From: an uncultured Actinomycetes bacterium | GTDB taxonomy: Bacteria > Actinomycetota > Acidimicrobiia > Acidimicrobiales > RAAP-2 | Assembly: GCA_903893745.1 (NCBI GenBank) | Contig: CAITNF010000001.1 | Coordinates: 62,001 to 126,000 of the forward strand | DNA length: 64,000 nt | Direction: 5' to 3' | Shown here: piece after piece, positions 33,841-41,637 of the stretch | Layout of the letters: each line of letters begins with the position of its first letter | How positions within the stretch are numbered: the first letter of the stretch is position 1 | The notes under the pieces: generated by a model | Told to the model about the DNA's origin: nothing | Databases searched by the model: none | What the model saw: the letters and a program-made list of their open reading frames with translations, nothing else | Position numbers and translations under genes: made by a program

Positions 33841-34277
33841 GACATCGCCTCTTGTGGTGTGAACATAGGCAGCACGCGGTGTGGCGGTCGATTTTCAGGG
33901 ACGAAAACCACTTTGACGTCAAGCCCAATCACGTCTCGAGGTGAGGCCTCATCAGGTGGGGTAATGACTAGTTGGCTCAACATGGTCCAACCTTCACTCA
34001 TGTCAATGATCGCGAGTACGTACGGGACCTCCCACGTCGAGTCCGGACCCCGATGAACCGTGGTGTAGCTGTACACCCGACCTAGGCCGCTGCTGGGCTG
34101 GTAGGCCCACTCTGTGCTTTGACACGCTGGACAGACCAGTGACGGCGTAAAGAAGTTGGTGCCACAGGCATCACAGACTGGTCGAACCAAGATTCCGCGC
34201 GCGCACGCCTCCCAAAAAGGAGTTGTCAGTTCATTATCATTCTCGTTCGCAAGGTCACCGTTATTCACAAACCCCAT
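33837..34277 (-). CDS. DUF35 OB-fold/zinc-ribbon protein
   Basis: A 146-residue acyl-CoA-binding accessory protein. The N-terminal helix (NELTTPFWEACARG) is followed by a C4 zinc ribbon with Cys35, Cys38, Cys49 and Cys52 (CDAC, CPAC) and an OB-fold (GLGRVYSYTTVHRGPD). DUF35 proteins bind thiolase-fold partners, for example ChsH2 with Ltp2 in steroid breakdown and the archaeal thiolase/HMG-CoA synthase complex. The partner is probably the thiolase-like protein encoded two genes downstream. The ATG shares one base with the TAA of the upstream unassigned gene. Confidence 0.87.
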   Translation of the reverse strand: MGFVNNGDLANENDNELTTPFWEACARGILVRPVCDACGTNFFTPSLVCPACQSTEWAYQPSSGLGRVYSYTTVHRGPDSTWEVPYVLAIIDMSEGWTMLSQLVITPPDEASPRDVIGLDVKVVFVPENRPPHRVLPMFTPQEAMS

Positions 34278-35194
34278 TAGACCAAACCGGTCAAGAGGTG
34301 TCGCGCGGCTTCTCGCACCGTCTGCCCGACGGCGACCCCACGCTGTTTCGCCAATTCATTCACCCTTGAAATAATGCCCCTGTCCCACGCGTCGTAGGCG
34401 TCACCCATCGCCGCGGTCATCACGTCATAGCAAGCCCCGGCTAATCCAGCGGCGTCGAGTACTGGTAGTCCGGCGTAGCCCGAACCATTTTTTGCGCTGC
34501 CCCCATCGGCGCAAATAAAACCCCAGGGGGAGACCTCTTCGATGAATTTGGCTCCAGTACTTCCGGTGTGTCCGGCCGTCACCAAAACGTTGGCCGAGTC
34601 CTCAGCGCGAGCGAAGACAATTGAATCGGTGACCACAATGCGGTGCCCGTCGATCATCTCGCCCACAACTTTTCGACGAACTTTGGTGCCGGCCGTAATA
34701 TCACCGGGTTCGTTTATTGCCAATGCCTTTGCGGCCTCAATAACCGACATACCCGGTTCGACACCGCAACGTTCGGCGAGTACGTTGACCCTCGAAATTC
34801 TGCCATGGTCATACATATCTTGTGCGTTACCCAATTCACCAGTGGCACCGTCAACGGCAGCTGCGGGGATCCCTAACGCCTCTAAATACGCCAACCCCAT
34901 AATGCCCGAGCCGTCGGCAGCGATACCAACGTCGTGGAACATTGCCCCACGCGGGGAGTATGGTGCCACGAGGCGAGCGGGCAAAGTACCCCCATACGAA
35001 GCGGCGATAACGACTTCACCACGATTTCGCTCGTCACAATAACGAGCCGAATCAATCAACATCACGCGGACGTTATCGTGTCGGGCGGCCTCTACCTGAG
35101 GGCGGTCTTGCTCACTTTCGGCGTCGAGCATCGGCGCGTGGTCTTGGGGCCCTGATGAAGTCAACCTCGTATTCCTTTCGTCGTTACGACTCAC
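34277..35194 (-). CDS. Unassigned protein with two tandem copies of one domain (paralogue of 18827-19684)
   Basis: I do not recognise this protein (up to 305 residues). After a variable hydrophilic N-terminus it shows two homologous halves: about 58 to 156 (VVIAASYGGTLPARLV, MFHDVGIAADGSG, YLEALGIPAA, YDHGRISRVN, GMSVIEAAKAL) and 201 to 299 (NVLVTAGHTGSTG, ICADGGSAKNGSG, LDAAGLAGA, WDRGIISRVN, GQTVREAARHL). The linker contains HRIVVTDSIVFARAE, which matches the paralogue. The GTG start is seven bases after the FMN oxidase stop; a TTG ten codons later has AAAGGA eight bases upstream and may be the true start. Its stop shares one base with the DUF35 start, so it belongs to the oxidase-DUF35-ligase-thiolase operon. 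No export signal. Function unknown. Confidence 0.7.
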   Translation of the reverse strand: MSRNDERNTRLTSSGPQDHAPMLDAESEQDRPQVEAARHDNVRVMLIDSARYCDERNRGEVVIAASYGGTLPARLVAPYSPRGAMFHDVGIAADGSGIMGLAYLEALGIPAAAVDGATGELGNAQDMYDHGRISRVNVLAERCGVEPGMSVIEAAKALAINEPGDITAGTKVRRKVVGEMIDGHRIVVTDSIVFARAEDSANVLVTAGHTGSTGAKFIEEVSPWGFICADGGSAKNGSGYAGLPVLDAAGLAGACYDVMTAAMGDAYDAWDRGIISRVNELAKQRGVAVGQTVREAARHLLTGLV

Positions 35195-35201
35195 CCTTGG
35201 A

Positions 35202-36374
35202 CTACAAAGTCCGGCGGCCCGAATTCATTAACAATCGATCTGCCTGACCGTAGATCTCCGCCATCGTTGGTGTCCCCAACAATGCCAGATCTCGATCAAT
35301 CTCCGTCTGCAGTATCTCAATCACGCGCGAAACACCTTCTTCACCCGCCACCGCGAGTCCCCAAAGGTACGGTCGACCAAAGAGGCAGGCCGATGCCCCG
35401 AGGGCCACCGCTTTCAACACGTCCGAACCGCGTCTGACCCCACCATCCATCAGCACCGGAATCCGTCCGCCCACTGCGTTAACCACGTGAGGCAGTGCTG
35501 CAATTGCCGGAATTGCTCCGTCGAGTTGGCGTCCGCCGTGATTCGAGACGATCACCGCATCAACCCCTTCATCAGCAAGTCGTTTGGCCGCAATAGGGTC
35601 GAGGACACCTTTCACGATGAGGGTACCCGACCACTTTTCACGTAACCATCGAAGATCATCCCAACTAGCTGAAGGATTCAGTTGGCTGTTAACGTACGCA
35701 CCCAGCGCCAACGTTCTGCCACGGTGGCCATCACTGACGTTGGCAAACGTGACGGGTGCGCCGGCCATCTTTATCATCCAACCCGGGTGACGTAAGACTC
35801 CAAGCGAATTCTTTGTACGAATCTTGGGAGGAATTGTCATACCGTTGCGCAAGTCTCGTTCACGCGAACCAGAAAGTGGCACGTCCACGGTGAGACAGAT
35901 GGCGTCGTAGCCGGCGTTGTGTGCCCGATCAACCAAACTCCCCGTTACCTCACGGTCTCGCCACAGATAGAGCTGCAGCCACAGGAGCCCTTTGGCTGCA
36001 GCACGGACCTCTTCGATTGAGCAACTAGAGGCCGTGGAAACGGCAAAAGGAATCCCGGCCTTTGAAGCGGCAGCGGCCGCCGCAACTTCGCCACGGGGCC
36101 AGACCAAACCTGCGAGACCCGCCGGTGCAAGCAGCAAGGGGGTTGGCATAGTTTGACCGAACAACTTCACCGACTGATCTCTAAGCGAGACATCATTTAG
36201 TACTTGGGGGCGTAGCCACCAGTCATCAAAACTGGTTATATTCTCTCGGACCGTCGACTCATCTTGCGCACCACCATCAACGAAGTCGAAGATCATGGGT
36301 GGAAGTTTCCGTCGAGCTCGTCGGCGGAACTCCTCCACGGAAAATAGTCCGTCGAGCCGACGGGACGTGGTCAT
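35202..36374 (-). CDS. FMN-dependent alpha-hydroxy-acid oxidase/dehydrogenase
   Basis: TIM-barrel flavoenzyme of 390 residues of the lactate/glycolate/mandelate oxidase family. The substrate-oxidising His and Arg are in VSNHGGRQLDG, FMN phosphate binding in LMDGGVRRGSDVLKAVALGA, and the N-terminal signature LPPMIFDFVDGGAQDEST is intact. It oxidises an L-2-hydroxy acid to the 2-keto acid. ATG is preferred because it gives MTTSRRLDGLFSVEEF at the normal family start; a longer frame exists upstream. The start lies 17 bases after the SnoaL-like gene. Next to acyl-CoA genes it may remove 2-hydroxy acids that block beta-oxidation, an inference. Confidence 0.9.
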   Translation of the reverse strand: MTTSRRLDGLFSVEEFRRRARRKLPPMIFDFVDGGAQDESTVRENITSFDDWWLRPQVLNDVSLRDQSVKLFGQTMPTPLLLAPAGLAGLVWPRGEVAAAAAASKAGIPFAVSTASSCSIEEVRAAAKGLLWLQLYLWRDREVTGSLVDRAHNAGYDAICLTVDVPLSGSRERDLRNGMTIPPKIRTKNSLGVLRHPGWMIKMAGAPVTFANVSDGHRGRTLALGAYVNSQLNPSASWDDLRWLREKWSGTLIVKGVLDPIAAKRLADEGVDAVIVSNHGGRQLDGAIPAIAALPHVVNAVGGRIPVLMDGGVRRGSDVLKAVALGASACLFGRPYLWGLAVAGEEGVSRVIEILQTEIDRDLALLGTPTMAEIYGQADRLLMNSGRRTL

Positions 36375-36391
36375 TGCGAAGTAGCCCGTAT

Positions 36392-36799
36392 TTAGTAGTG
36401 GACGTCGAGATCGAGATGGCGTCGGCGAATCTTCCAACTACCTCCATCAACCACAAATTGATCACGATAGACACCGGTGGCCTGCAGACGCGTACTCCCC
36501 TCATCGGTCACCAGCAGCGAGAGATACGACGTGACCGTCGCCGATGTTGCGGTGGCGTCATCAATCACCACGTTGGTCGTCACGTGACGACGCTGGTCCG
36601 TTTGAATCGCGTGGTGATCGGTGAAGTGCTTCATCACCTCGGCGTGGCCTTCGTAGGGACCCATCTGCTCACTGCCCCCAATATCCATCGTCATCACCGC
36701 ATCAGCAGTAAAACAATTCGCCATGCGCGGTACATCTCGTTCGTCATATCCCAACGCCCAAGAAGCTAGAACATTTTCAATAGCATTTCGGTCAGTCAT
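36392..36799 (-). CDS. SnoaL-like (NTF2-fold) protein
   Basis: Small 135-residue NTF2-fold protein: N-terminal helices (AIENVLASWALGYDERD), CFTADAVMTMDI, EGHAEVMKHFTDHHA, RRHVTTNVVIDD and a final GSWKIRRRHLDLDVH. It aligns along its length with the SnoaL-like protein at 27975 (helix, FTDDAV/FTADAV, RRH at the end), so they are distant paralogues. Family activities include isomerisation, cyclisation and dehydration of steroid-like or aromatic rings; many members are of unknown function. It appears to be the first gene of the operon running to the thiolase-like gene, although no clear promoter is seen in the 63 bases upstream and a transcript from the ABC importer cannot be ruled out. Confidence 0.7.
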   Translation of the reverse strand: MTDRNAIENVLASWALGYDERDVPRMANCFTADAVMTMDIGGSEQMGPYEGHAEVMKHFTDHHAIQTDQRRHVTTNVVIDDATATSATVTSYLSLLVTDEGSTRLQATGVYRDQFVVDGGSWKIRRRHLDLDVHY

Positions 36800-36862
36800 G
36801 TTGCATTTCTCTCTTTCTTTTTTACCTTCAACTGTCGAAGTATTCGTAGTCGGCGAAGCACT

Positions 36863-38452
36863 TCAATGAGCATTCGATGTGGCACCGAGGTCTTGTTGGG
36901 CACACATCGCTGCCAACTCGAACGACGTCACCTCCCCTCGAGTCACCACGTCAAAAATTCCCCCATCTCGGATCACATAAATACGGTCACAGTGGTCGAT
37001 TAATTCTTGGATCTCCGAACTCACCATGACAGCAGCTCGACCTTGGCGAACAAGGTCAGTGACTAAGGAGAGAATTTCCTCCTTGGCCACTACGTCCACT
37101 CCAGCAGTCGGTTCATCCAGCAACATAATCCGAGAATTCGCCATTACCCATCGGGCCAAAATTACTTTCTGCTGATTACCGCCCGAAAGTGACGACAGAT
37201 AGGACTCCGTAGAAGAACACTTGATACCAAATTCGTCAACGGCATCTTTAGAAATCTTTAGTTCACGTGCGCGGTCCAACCAACCCATCCGGCGTGATGG
37301 AATCTTCGGGAGCACGAGATTGTCTCGTATTGATAGGCCCAGCAGTCCACCTTGATTACGTCGGTCCTCGGGAATAAGTCCTACTCCCGCAGCAACCGCT
37401 TGGTGTGGGCTCTTGAAGTTCACCCGCTTGCCAAATACTTCGATCTCTCCCGACGTCAGTGGGTCAGCGCCAATAATGGCGCGAAGAATCTCGGTACGTC
37501 CAGAGCCCAGCAGACCGGCTAAGCCCACAATCTCGCCCACTCGTACTTCGAACGAAATATCCTTCAACCGACGATTTTGAAGTCCTCGGCATCGAAGAGC
37601 TAACTCCGCATTCGCGGTAGGAGCCGCCTCGACAGTCGATCCAGGCTGCGTAGTTCCCACATCATGTTTCGCGGCGCTCGAACCAACGAGACCAACTTCA
37701 ATCGCCCGAGTTACGAATTCAGTTGTTGCCGGTCCCTCCATGACCACGCAACCATCGCGCAATACCAACACGCGGTCACACAGCTTTTGAATTTCGGCCA
37801 TGCGGTGCGAAATATAGATAACGCTGATCCCATCCTTGACCAGTTTCCTCGAGATTGACGCAACGCGATCAGCTTCGAGATCGGCAAGCGCGGCGGTGGG
37901 TTCATCGAGAATAAGAATCTTGGGTTTAGCGATGAGCGTCCGCGCAATCATGACCAGACGCTTCTCACCTGGGCTCAGGCGCCCAACGGCTGTCTGCGTT
38001 GATACCTGCAACCCAACCATGTCAAGAACTTCTTGAACGGCTTTCAGGCTGGCGGCAATACGCACCACACCCTTTGAACTCAACCAACCGGCCGCCAACA
38101 CGTTTTCGGCCACGGTGAGGTCATCGGCTACACCAAGTTCTTGAGGAACAAAACCAACCCCACTCTGTCGAGCATCACTCACGCTCTTCCATTGGTGGAT
38201 CGTGCCGCCCACGATTACGTCACCCGAGTCGGGAATAACCGCGCCGGTCAGCACCTTCACGAGTGTGGATTTACCCGCACCGTTTGAGCCAATGAGTGCT
38301 AGCGCCTCACCGGGGTAGAGCGACATTGAGACATCGTCGAGCGCCCGCACTCCGCCGTAGCGCTTGGAAATACCCCGAACGCCAATGACCGCTTCCGCGT
38401 CCGAACGATTCTCGCGACCTGCGCTTGACGAGGTCGTGCTGTGGTCGGTCAT
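36863..38452 (-). CDS. Sugar-type ABC importer ATP-binding protein (RbsA/MglA family)
   Basis: Double ATPase of 529 residues that energises a ribose-type importer. The first nucleotide-binding domain has Walker A GSNGAGKST, signature LSPGEKRLVM and Walker B KILILDEPTA. The second has the degenerate Walker A GLLGSGRTE normal for this family, signature LSGGNQQKV and IMLLDEPTAG. The chosen ATG begins MTDHSTTS one base after the permease stop; an in-frame start 13 codons earlier would lie inside the permease gene. It is the last gene of the operon binding protein, ThDP enzyme, permease, ATPase. Confidence 0.92.
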   Translation of the reverse strand: MTDHSTTSSSAGRENRSDAEAVIGVRGISKRYGGVRALDDVSMSLYPGEALALIGSNGAGKSTLVKVLTGAVIPDSGDVIVGGTIHQWKSVSDARQSGVGFVPQELGVADDLTVAENVLAAGWLSSKGVVRIAASLKAVQEVLDMVGLQVSTQTAVGRLSPGEKRLVMIARTLIAKPKILILDEPTAALADLEADRVASISRKLVKDGISVIYISHRMAEIQKLCDRVLVLRDGCVVMEGPATTEFVTRAIEVGLVGSSAAKHDVGTTQPGSTVEAAPTANAELALRCRGLQNRRLKDISFEVRVGEIVGLAGLLGSGRTEILRAIIGADPLTSGEIEVFGKRVNFKSPHQAVAAGVGLIPEDRRNQGGLLGLSIRDNLVLPKIPSRRMGWLDRARELKISKDAVDEFGIKCSSTESYLSSLSGGNQQKVILARWVMANSRIMLLDEPTAGVDVVAKEEILSLVTDLVRQGRAAVMVSSEIQELIDHCDRIYVIRDGGIFDVVTRGEVTSFELAAMCAQQDLGATSNAH

Positions 38453-38453
38453 A

Positions 38454-39515
38454 TCAACCCAGCCTTCGCGATGCGGCCTTCGATCCGACAACGGCGAGCA
38501 CCAGGACTGAACCTTGTACGACCTGAGCTAGCCACGACGAAACGCCCACCATAATCAGACCATCTTGAATCGTGGCGAGGAAGGCAACTCCAATGATGGT
38601 GCCGGTCACTTCGAAAAGATTGGGGCGAAAGACCGTCGTTCCGAGGAAGCACGCGGCGTACGCCGGCAGCATTTCAGCTCCCAGCGCGTTGGGGTAGTAG
38701 GAAGATGACGAGGCGGTGAAGAGCACGGCAGTTACCACCCCAGCAATTGCGGCGATGACGAAGCCAATGGCTCGGAGTTGATTGACCTTTACTCCAGAGA
38801 GCCGAGCTGCTTCAGAATTACCACCGATGGCGCGCATTCGTCGACCAGCGACCGTTCGCTCCATAACTAACCAAATTAATAAGGCAAAGCCCAGACCCAC
38901 CAACGTTGAAATGGGAACGCCGAAGATATTGCCCGTTCCAATCTTGATGTATGACAGTGGAACACCATTGAATATCGTGGCGCCGTGAGCAATACCAAAT
39001 TCAATTCCCGCCATAAAGGTTCCCGCACCAAGCGTGACGATGAAGGCGTTAACACCAGAACGTACGATAATGAAACCGATCAAACTACCCACCAAGATTG
39101 CTCCGAGCAGATCAATTAAAACAGCAACTCCCCAGTTGAGGCCCACGACGCTGACGAGCGACATGATCACCGCCCCCGAAAGCTGCGCACTGTTCGTAAT
39201 CGAGAGGTCGAACTCGCCCATGCTGAGCGGCACCGTCAATCCAATCGCCATCACCATCAGTGGGGCGGCGAGCGCAATTGTCGACTTGAGATTTGGAATG
39301 GTGAGGAACACCGTTGGTTTTAGAATTCCAAAAACGGCGATAATGAACAAGAGGGCGGCAATGAGGCCGAACCGAGCTGCTCGTTCAACGAATTTGTTGG
39401 AGTTCTTGGCGTTCTTACCGAGGTCAAAACCCTCCGCAATTTCGACTCCCGTCTCAACGGACTGTGACAGCGCAGTACTCTCTGCTGTCGTACGACTCTC
39501 AGTGAACTGATCCAC
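38454..39515 (-). CDS. Sugar-type ABC importer permease (RbsC family)
   Basis: Membrane permease of 353 residues of the BPD_transp_2 family, with about ten hydrophobic helices after a charged N-terminal tail of some 45 residues. Landmarks are LTVPLSMGEFDLSITNSAQ, FIVTLGAGTFMAGIE and the coupling loop segment AIGGNSEAARLSGVKVNQL. Only one permease gene is present, so the channel is probably a homodimer. The GTG start has GGGGGG a few bases upstream. The 276-base gap to the upstream ThDP gene contains a 12-base palindrome and may hold a secondary promoter. Confidence 0.9.
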   Translation of the reverse strand: MDQFTESRTTAESTALSQSVETGVEIAEGFDLGKNAKNSNKFVERAARFGLIAALLFIIAVFGILKPTVFLTIPNLKSTIALAAPLMVMAIGLTVPLSMGEFDLSITNSAQLSGAVIMSLVSVVGLNWGVAVLIDLLGAILVGSLIGFIIVRSGVNAFIVTLGAGTFMAGIEFGIAHGATIFNGVPLSYIKIGTGNIFGVPISTLVGLGFALLIWLVMERTVAGRRMRAIGGNSEAARLSGVKVNQLRAIGFVIAAIAGVVTAVLFTASSSSYYPNALGAEMLPAYAACFLGTTVFRPNLFEVTGTIIGVAFLATIQDGLIMVGVSSWLAQVVQGSVLVLAVVGSKAASRRLG

Positions 39516-39791
39516 GTTCCCCCCTCATTGTGCTCAGTGCCGATTCTTCGGCGATACAGGATTATTCAAGACCCCTGAAGCCCTACGTAGGGTACCTTAT
39601 ATTGATATGCATGATATGTCCTTGCGGGCGGCTCGCCTCGCGATTCCATGCTCCGTGAGGCCCCACATAATTTCAGCTCCGATTCTCCAGCAAAACAAGG
39701 TAAATGACGGCATTTCCCTGTGCACGGTCGACAACCTGTTGCGGTAGCGGTCCCATGGGTACATCGCTCGATCATCAACCAAAACGAGAAA
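39516..39791. other. Intergenic region between ThDP-enzyme and permease genes
   Basis: No gene is visible. It contains a perfect 12-base palindrome CCCTACGTAGGG at 39581 to 39592 and an AT-rich stretch around 39596 to 39620 with TATAAG on the minus strand. These could be an operator and -10 box for internal expression of the permease and ATPase genes. No -35 box was found, so this is tentative. Confidence 0.3.
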
Positions 39792-41441
39792 CTATTCCCT
39801 GACGAAAGCCTCATCCAGCCAGGCTGCCCTCATCTTGCGGGTGATGGCGCAGTCCAGCACGATTGGACCCTCCTCGAGCGCGAGATCACCCAGCTCATTG
39901 AGATCATCCAAGGTTCGAATCGATACTCCGCGAGCACCCATCGAGCGGGCAATTGAGGCGTAATCGACCGAGGGAAATACTGAAAGCTCCACCGGAAGTC
40001 CCCACAGCTCCATGATCTGCAGCTCAGAGCCGAATGCCGCATCGTTCATGACCACAATGATGAGTGGCAATTTATAACGCACGGCAGTCTCAATGTCACC
40101 GAGGCTCATGTGGAGACCACCGTCGCCAACGAAGAGCACGATGGGCCGGCCGGGGTAGGCGACTGAGACACCCATCGCGTGGCCAATACCAAGACCGATT
40201 GATCCAAAATCGATTCCGCACACGAATGACCGAGCATCAGAGATTCTCATATAGGTGCAGGGGTTCCCAAAGAAGTGACCGGCGTCCGTGACTACCGCAC
40301 GATTGTGGGGTAACAATTCGTTTAACCGAATAGTGAGCGTTCGAGGATCCATGTAGTTCGGATCGTTGGCAACAGTGATCTCCGACTCTGGCACAAATGA
40401 CGCAAGTTCTTCGGACAAATCAATAGTCCGATAACCGAGATTCTTGATATCTTTCGCACTGATTGCATCCAGCAACTTCGGAATTAGTAGTCCGGCATCA
40501 CCGGCCAGTTCACAGAGCTCACCCGAGGGGCGACCAATACCTCGAGGAGCGAGGTCACAGTTGACCACACTGGCTGAGTCGCCGAGGAGAGTCTGGTGCA
40601 TCGTCGTAAAGTCGTTCATGCCGGCTCCGACGACTAGCGCGACGTCAGCTTCGCCGATTAATTTCGCACAGAGATTTGTCCCGAGGCCTCCGGCGATACC
40701 TATGAGGTAGGGATCGCCGTCAAACTGCCCCTTACCGCGAAGCGTCGTCGCCAAGAGCGCGCCGGTCAGTTCAGCAATCTCAATGAGCGTCGATTCACAT
40801 CCGGACTCGACCGCTCCTCGTCCAGCGATGATGACTGGCTTTCGAGCAGTGAGCAGCATTGATGCGGCTCGCTCGAAGTCGGCATCTGTTACTACGGACG
40901 TTGTACCCTCCAGAGTCTCTTCTTCGCCCGGCTCGTCGTTCCACGCCCGCCAGTCCATCTCTTGGATGTCAATTGGCATGTTCACCGCGACCGGACCACC
41001 CGACGAGCGAGCCAATCGATAGGCGCGGAATATTTCGGCGAAAGGCGAGTCAGCATCTTTAATCTGCACAACGGGGACCCCCGCAGCTGCGAACACTGCC
41101 ATGTGATCGATATCTTGGGGCCATCCCTTTTGGGTTTCGGCAACGTCGCCGGCCAGAAGAAGTATCTGCGATCCGGCCTTTCTGGCGGTGATGAGAGCGG
41201 TGAGTGAATTGGTGACGCCGGGTCCCTGCGTCACGGTGCAGACGCCGACTTCGCCCGTAGCTCGAAAGTAGCCATCGGCCATTGAGATCGCTGCCGACTC
41301 ATGGCGAGTGCCGTGGTAACTCTTTTCCATCTCACTAGTCCAGTAGGTGAGGAGTTTCAGGTTACCGTCACCCATAAGACCAAAGATCTCACTGACTGAT
41401 GCTTCATTTAGGGCATTCGCAATTGCTTCAAAAACCTTCAT
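39792..41441 (-). CDS. Thiamine-diphosphate-dependent enzyme (acetolactate synthase-like)
   Basis: A 549-residue enzyme with the three ThDP-enzyme domains. The N-terminal pyrimidine domain has the cofactor-activating Glu in GTRHESAAISMADGY and VTQGPGVTNSLTAL. The central domain shows PVIIAGRGAVESG, and the C-terminal pyrophosphate domain the metal motif from VGDGGLHMSLGDIETA to VVMNDAAFGSE. It groups with acetolactate synthase, benzoylformate decarboxylase and related 2-keto-acid enzymes; the FAD-dependent subtype cannot be judged. It lies within a sugar-type ABC importer operon, after the binding protein and a strong hairpin. This suggests that it acts on the imported compound or a 2-keto acid from it. 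An anabolic acetolactate synthase is less likely because no small subunit is adjacent. Confidence 0.85.
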   Translation of the reverse strand: MKVFEAIANALNEASVSEIFGLMGDGNLKLLTYWTSEMEKSYHGTRHESAAISMADGYFRATGEVGVCTVTQGPGVTNSLTALITARKAGSQILLLAGDVAETQKGWPQDIDHMAVFAAAGVPVVQIKDADSPFAEIFRAYRLARSSGGPVAVNMPIDIQEMDWRAWNDEPGEEETLEGTTSVVTDADFERAASMLLTARKPVIIAGRGAVESGCESTLIEIAELTGALLATTLRGKGQFDGDPYLIGIAGGLGTNLCAKLIGEADVALVVGAGMNDFTTMHQTLLGDSASVVNCDLAPRGIGRPSGELCELAGDAGLLIPKLLDAISAKDIKNLGYRTIDLSEELASFVPESEITVANDPNYMDPRTLTIRLNELLPHNRAVVTDAGHFFGNPCTYMRISDARSFVCGIDFGSIGLGIGHAMGVSVAYPGRPIVLFVGDGGLHMSLGDIETAVRYKLPLIIVVMNDAAFGSELQIMELWGLPVELSVFPSVDYASIARSMGARGVSIRTLDDLNELGDLALEEGPIVLDCAITRKMRAAWLDEAFVRE

Positions 41442-41538
41442 CTCGTGGACCTCAATGTTCTCGGCTGGTTTGCTGTTGCGTACTGAGTGTTGCTTTCAAT
41501 TACTACTTCTAGAGATGCTCACATCATTCTTCCCCAAA

Positions 41539-41582
41539 AGGAGGAATCGTGCACCACATTTTGGTGTGGTGCACGATTCCTC
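41539..41582 (-). terminator. Long hairpin between binding-protein (copy 2) and ThDP-enzyme genes
   Basis: A perfect 19-bp stem (GGAGGAATCGTGCACCACA and its complement) with loop TTTTGG lies 55 bases after the binding-protein stop. It extends beyond an AA/AA mismatch by CCCAA/TTGGG. There is no T-run. It probably lets most transcripts end after, or be stabilised at, the binding-protein gene, with read-through for the importer genes. Confidence 0.7.
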
Positions 41583-41637
41583 CAATTGGGTCCTGACAAC
41601 TCCGCCAGTGGCTTTATTGTCAGCACTACTTCAGGTA

